From Solwaraspora sp. WMMA2056 (GTDB lineage Bacteria > Actinomycetota > Actinomycetes > Mycobacteriales > Micromonosporaceae), in assembly GCF_030345095.1 (NCBI RefSeq), contig NZ_CP128360.1, forward strand, positions 4,154,001 to 4,218,000: DNA of 64,000 bases, written 5' to 3'. Of this stretch, positions 63,328 through 64,000 are shown in pieces (positions within the stretch are counted from its first letter, which is position 1; each line of letters starts with the position of its first letter). The notes beneath the pieces were generated by a model. The model saw only the letters and a program-made list of their open reading frames with translations. It was not told the DNA's origin and did no database searches. The translations under genes were made by a program, and so were the position numbers.

Positions 63328-64000
63328 GTGCACGACGTGACGACCGCCCGCGCCGCCGACGGCACCGCCCCCGTCACCACCTTGCGGATTCTCGCCACGG
63401 CCGGGGTGTTCGAACCCGGCTACCGGGGCGGCGGGCCCATCCGTTCACTGCGGTTCATCCTGGACACCCTCCCGGCCGACATCGACGTCACACTGGTCAC
63501 CCGGGACCGGGACCTGGGGGCCGCCGCGCCGTACCCGGGTCTGTCTGGTCGCCTGGTCCGCCGCGACGCCCGGTCGTCGGTGTTCTACCTGGACCCGACG
63601 AACCCGCGCCAGTGGATCAGGCTGCTGCGTCACCTGCGGTCCCACCCGGTCGACCTGCTCTACGTCAACAGTCTCTGGTCGATGTTCTCGGTGCTCGCGA
63701 TCGCGGCGGCGGCACTGCGGTTGCTGCGCGTACCGGCGATTCTGCTCGCTCCCCGCGGCGAGCTCGCCCCGGCGGCGCTGGCGATCAGGCGGCGTAAGAA
63801 GCGGCTGTTCCTGGCGGCATGGGCGCCGGTGCTGCGCCGCCTCGACGTACGGTGGCAGGCGTGCAGCTGGCGGGAACAGCGGCAGATCCTGGCGGCGCTG
63901 CCGTGGGCGCGGGTGATGGTCAACGGCAACGAGTGCCCTGTCCCGGACCGCGACCCGCCACCGGTGACCCCGCACGACGGCCCGCTGCGGCTGGTCTTCA
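63328..64000 (+). CDS. Glycosyltransferase, GT4-like (N-terminal part, cut by window end)
   Basis: Starts at GTG 63328, with AAGGTGAG 6-7 nt upstream; GTG 63286 is an alternative. 224 residues are visible. LRILATAGVFEPGYRGGGPIRSLRF is the GT-B glycine-rich opening, then LLYVNSLWSMFSVLAIAAAALRLL and ILLAPRGELAPAAL, as in GT4 enzymes of exopolysaccharide loci. The donor-binding half is missing. Cotranscription with the epimerase gene is likely. Confidence 0.85.
   Translation, partial: MHDVTTARAADGTAPVTTLRILATAGVFEPGYRGGGPIRSLRFILDTLPADIDVTLVTRDRDLGAAAPYPGLSGRLVRRDARSSVFYLDPTNPRQWIRLLRHLRSHPVDLLYVNSLWSMFSVLAIAAAALRLLRVPAILLAPRGELAPAALAIRRRKKRLFLAAWAPVLRRLDVRWQACSWREQRQILAALPWARVMVNGNECPVPDRDPPPVTPHDGPLRLVF

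Overview
The window is very GC-rich, with strong codon third-position GC, GTG and TTG starts, tight stop/start overlaps and TANNNT-type promoters. It carries secreted GH10, M14 and DUF1080 proteins, an IdeR-type iron box and a KstR2-type regulator. Together these point to a filamentous actinomycete, most likely in or near the Micromonosporaceae (inference from style; no rRNA is present). I saw no tRNA, rRNA, CRISPR array, integrase or transposase.

Region 1 (1-36.3 kb) is a catabolic island that I read as one regulon. A TetR repressor very like KstR2 of the mycobacterial cholesterol regulon (3423-4079) sits beside two copies of the KstR2 palindrome AnCAAGnnCTTGnT. Four further copies lie at 13883, 24062, 25353 and 36284, each in front of a transcription unit. 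The operon at 25.4-35.5 kb contains clear homologues of IpdA, IpdB, IpdC, IpdF and EchA20, the enzymes that open the last two steroid rings (C and D; HIP pathway). With them are a two-subunit acyl-CoA dehydrogenase, another crotonase, an F420-type (LLM) oxidoreductase and an acyl-CoA synthetase. The flanking units add a peptide-type ABC importer split over two operons, four further SDRs, three SnoaL/NTF2-fold proteins, a KstD-like flavoprotein, a PLP aminotransferase, a thiolase, and a module of FAD monooxygenase, aldehyde dehydrogenase, phytoene-desaturase-like flavoprotein, SDR and a dihydroxyphthalate-decarboxylase-like protein. No Mce4 transporter or HsaABCD ring-A/B enzymes are in the window. 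The best reading is import and breakdown of a HIP-like hydrindane, or another bicyclic or steroid-derived compound, by a non-Mce route. A GGDEF-EAL protein sits inside the island without an operator.

Region 2 (36.4-49.0 kb) holds secreted and sugar-active enzymes: a 1268-residue GH10 xylanase with several carbohydrate-binding modules, an M23 peptidase, a His-rich small protein, an M14 carboxypeptidase, an unknown protein, a GH92 mannosidase that seems to need an ATT start, and a glycosyltransferase.

Region 3 (49.0-57.9 kb) has a superoxide dismutase with a small partner, then a three-gene leftward operon of secreted proteins: cupredoxin/Ig-like/DUF1080, a two-domain multicopper oxidase, and ThuA/discoidin/sorbosone-dehydrogenase/PKD/DUF1080. 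Two of them share an unrecognised ~80-residue Cys-containing module.

Region 4 (57.9-64 kb) is a siderophore ABC importer (fused permease, lipoprotein, ATPase) under an IdeR box that abuts the start codon. It is followed by the start of a polysaccharide locus (WecB-type epimerase and a truncated glycosyltransferase). Strong perfect hairpins mark the ends of several units (10.7, 36.4, 41.5, 49.0 and 50.05 kb).
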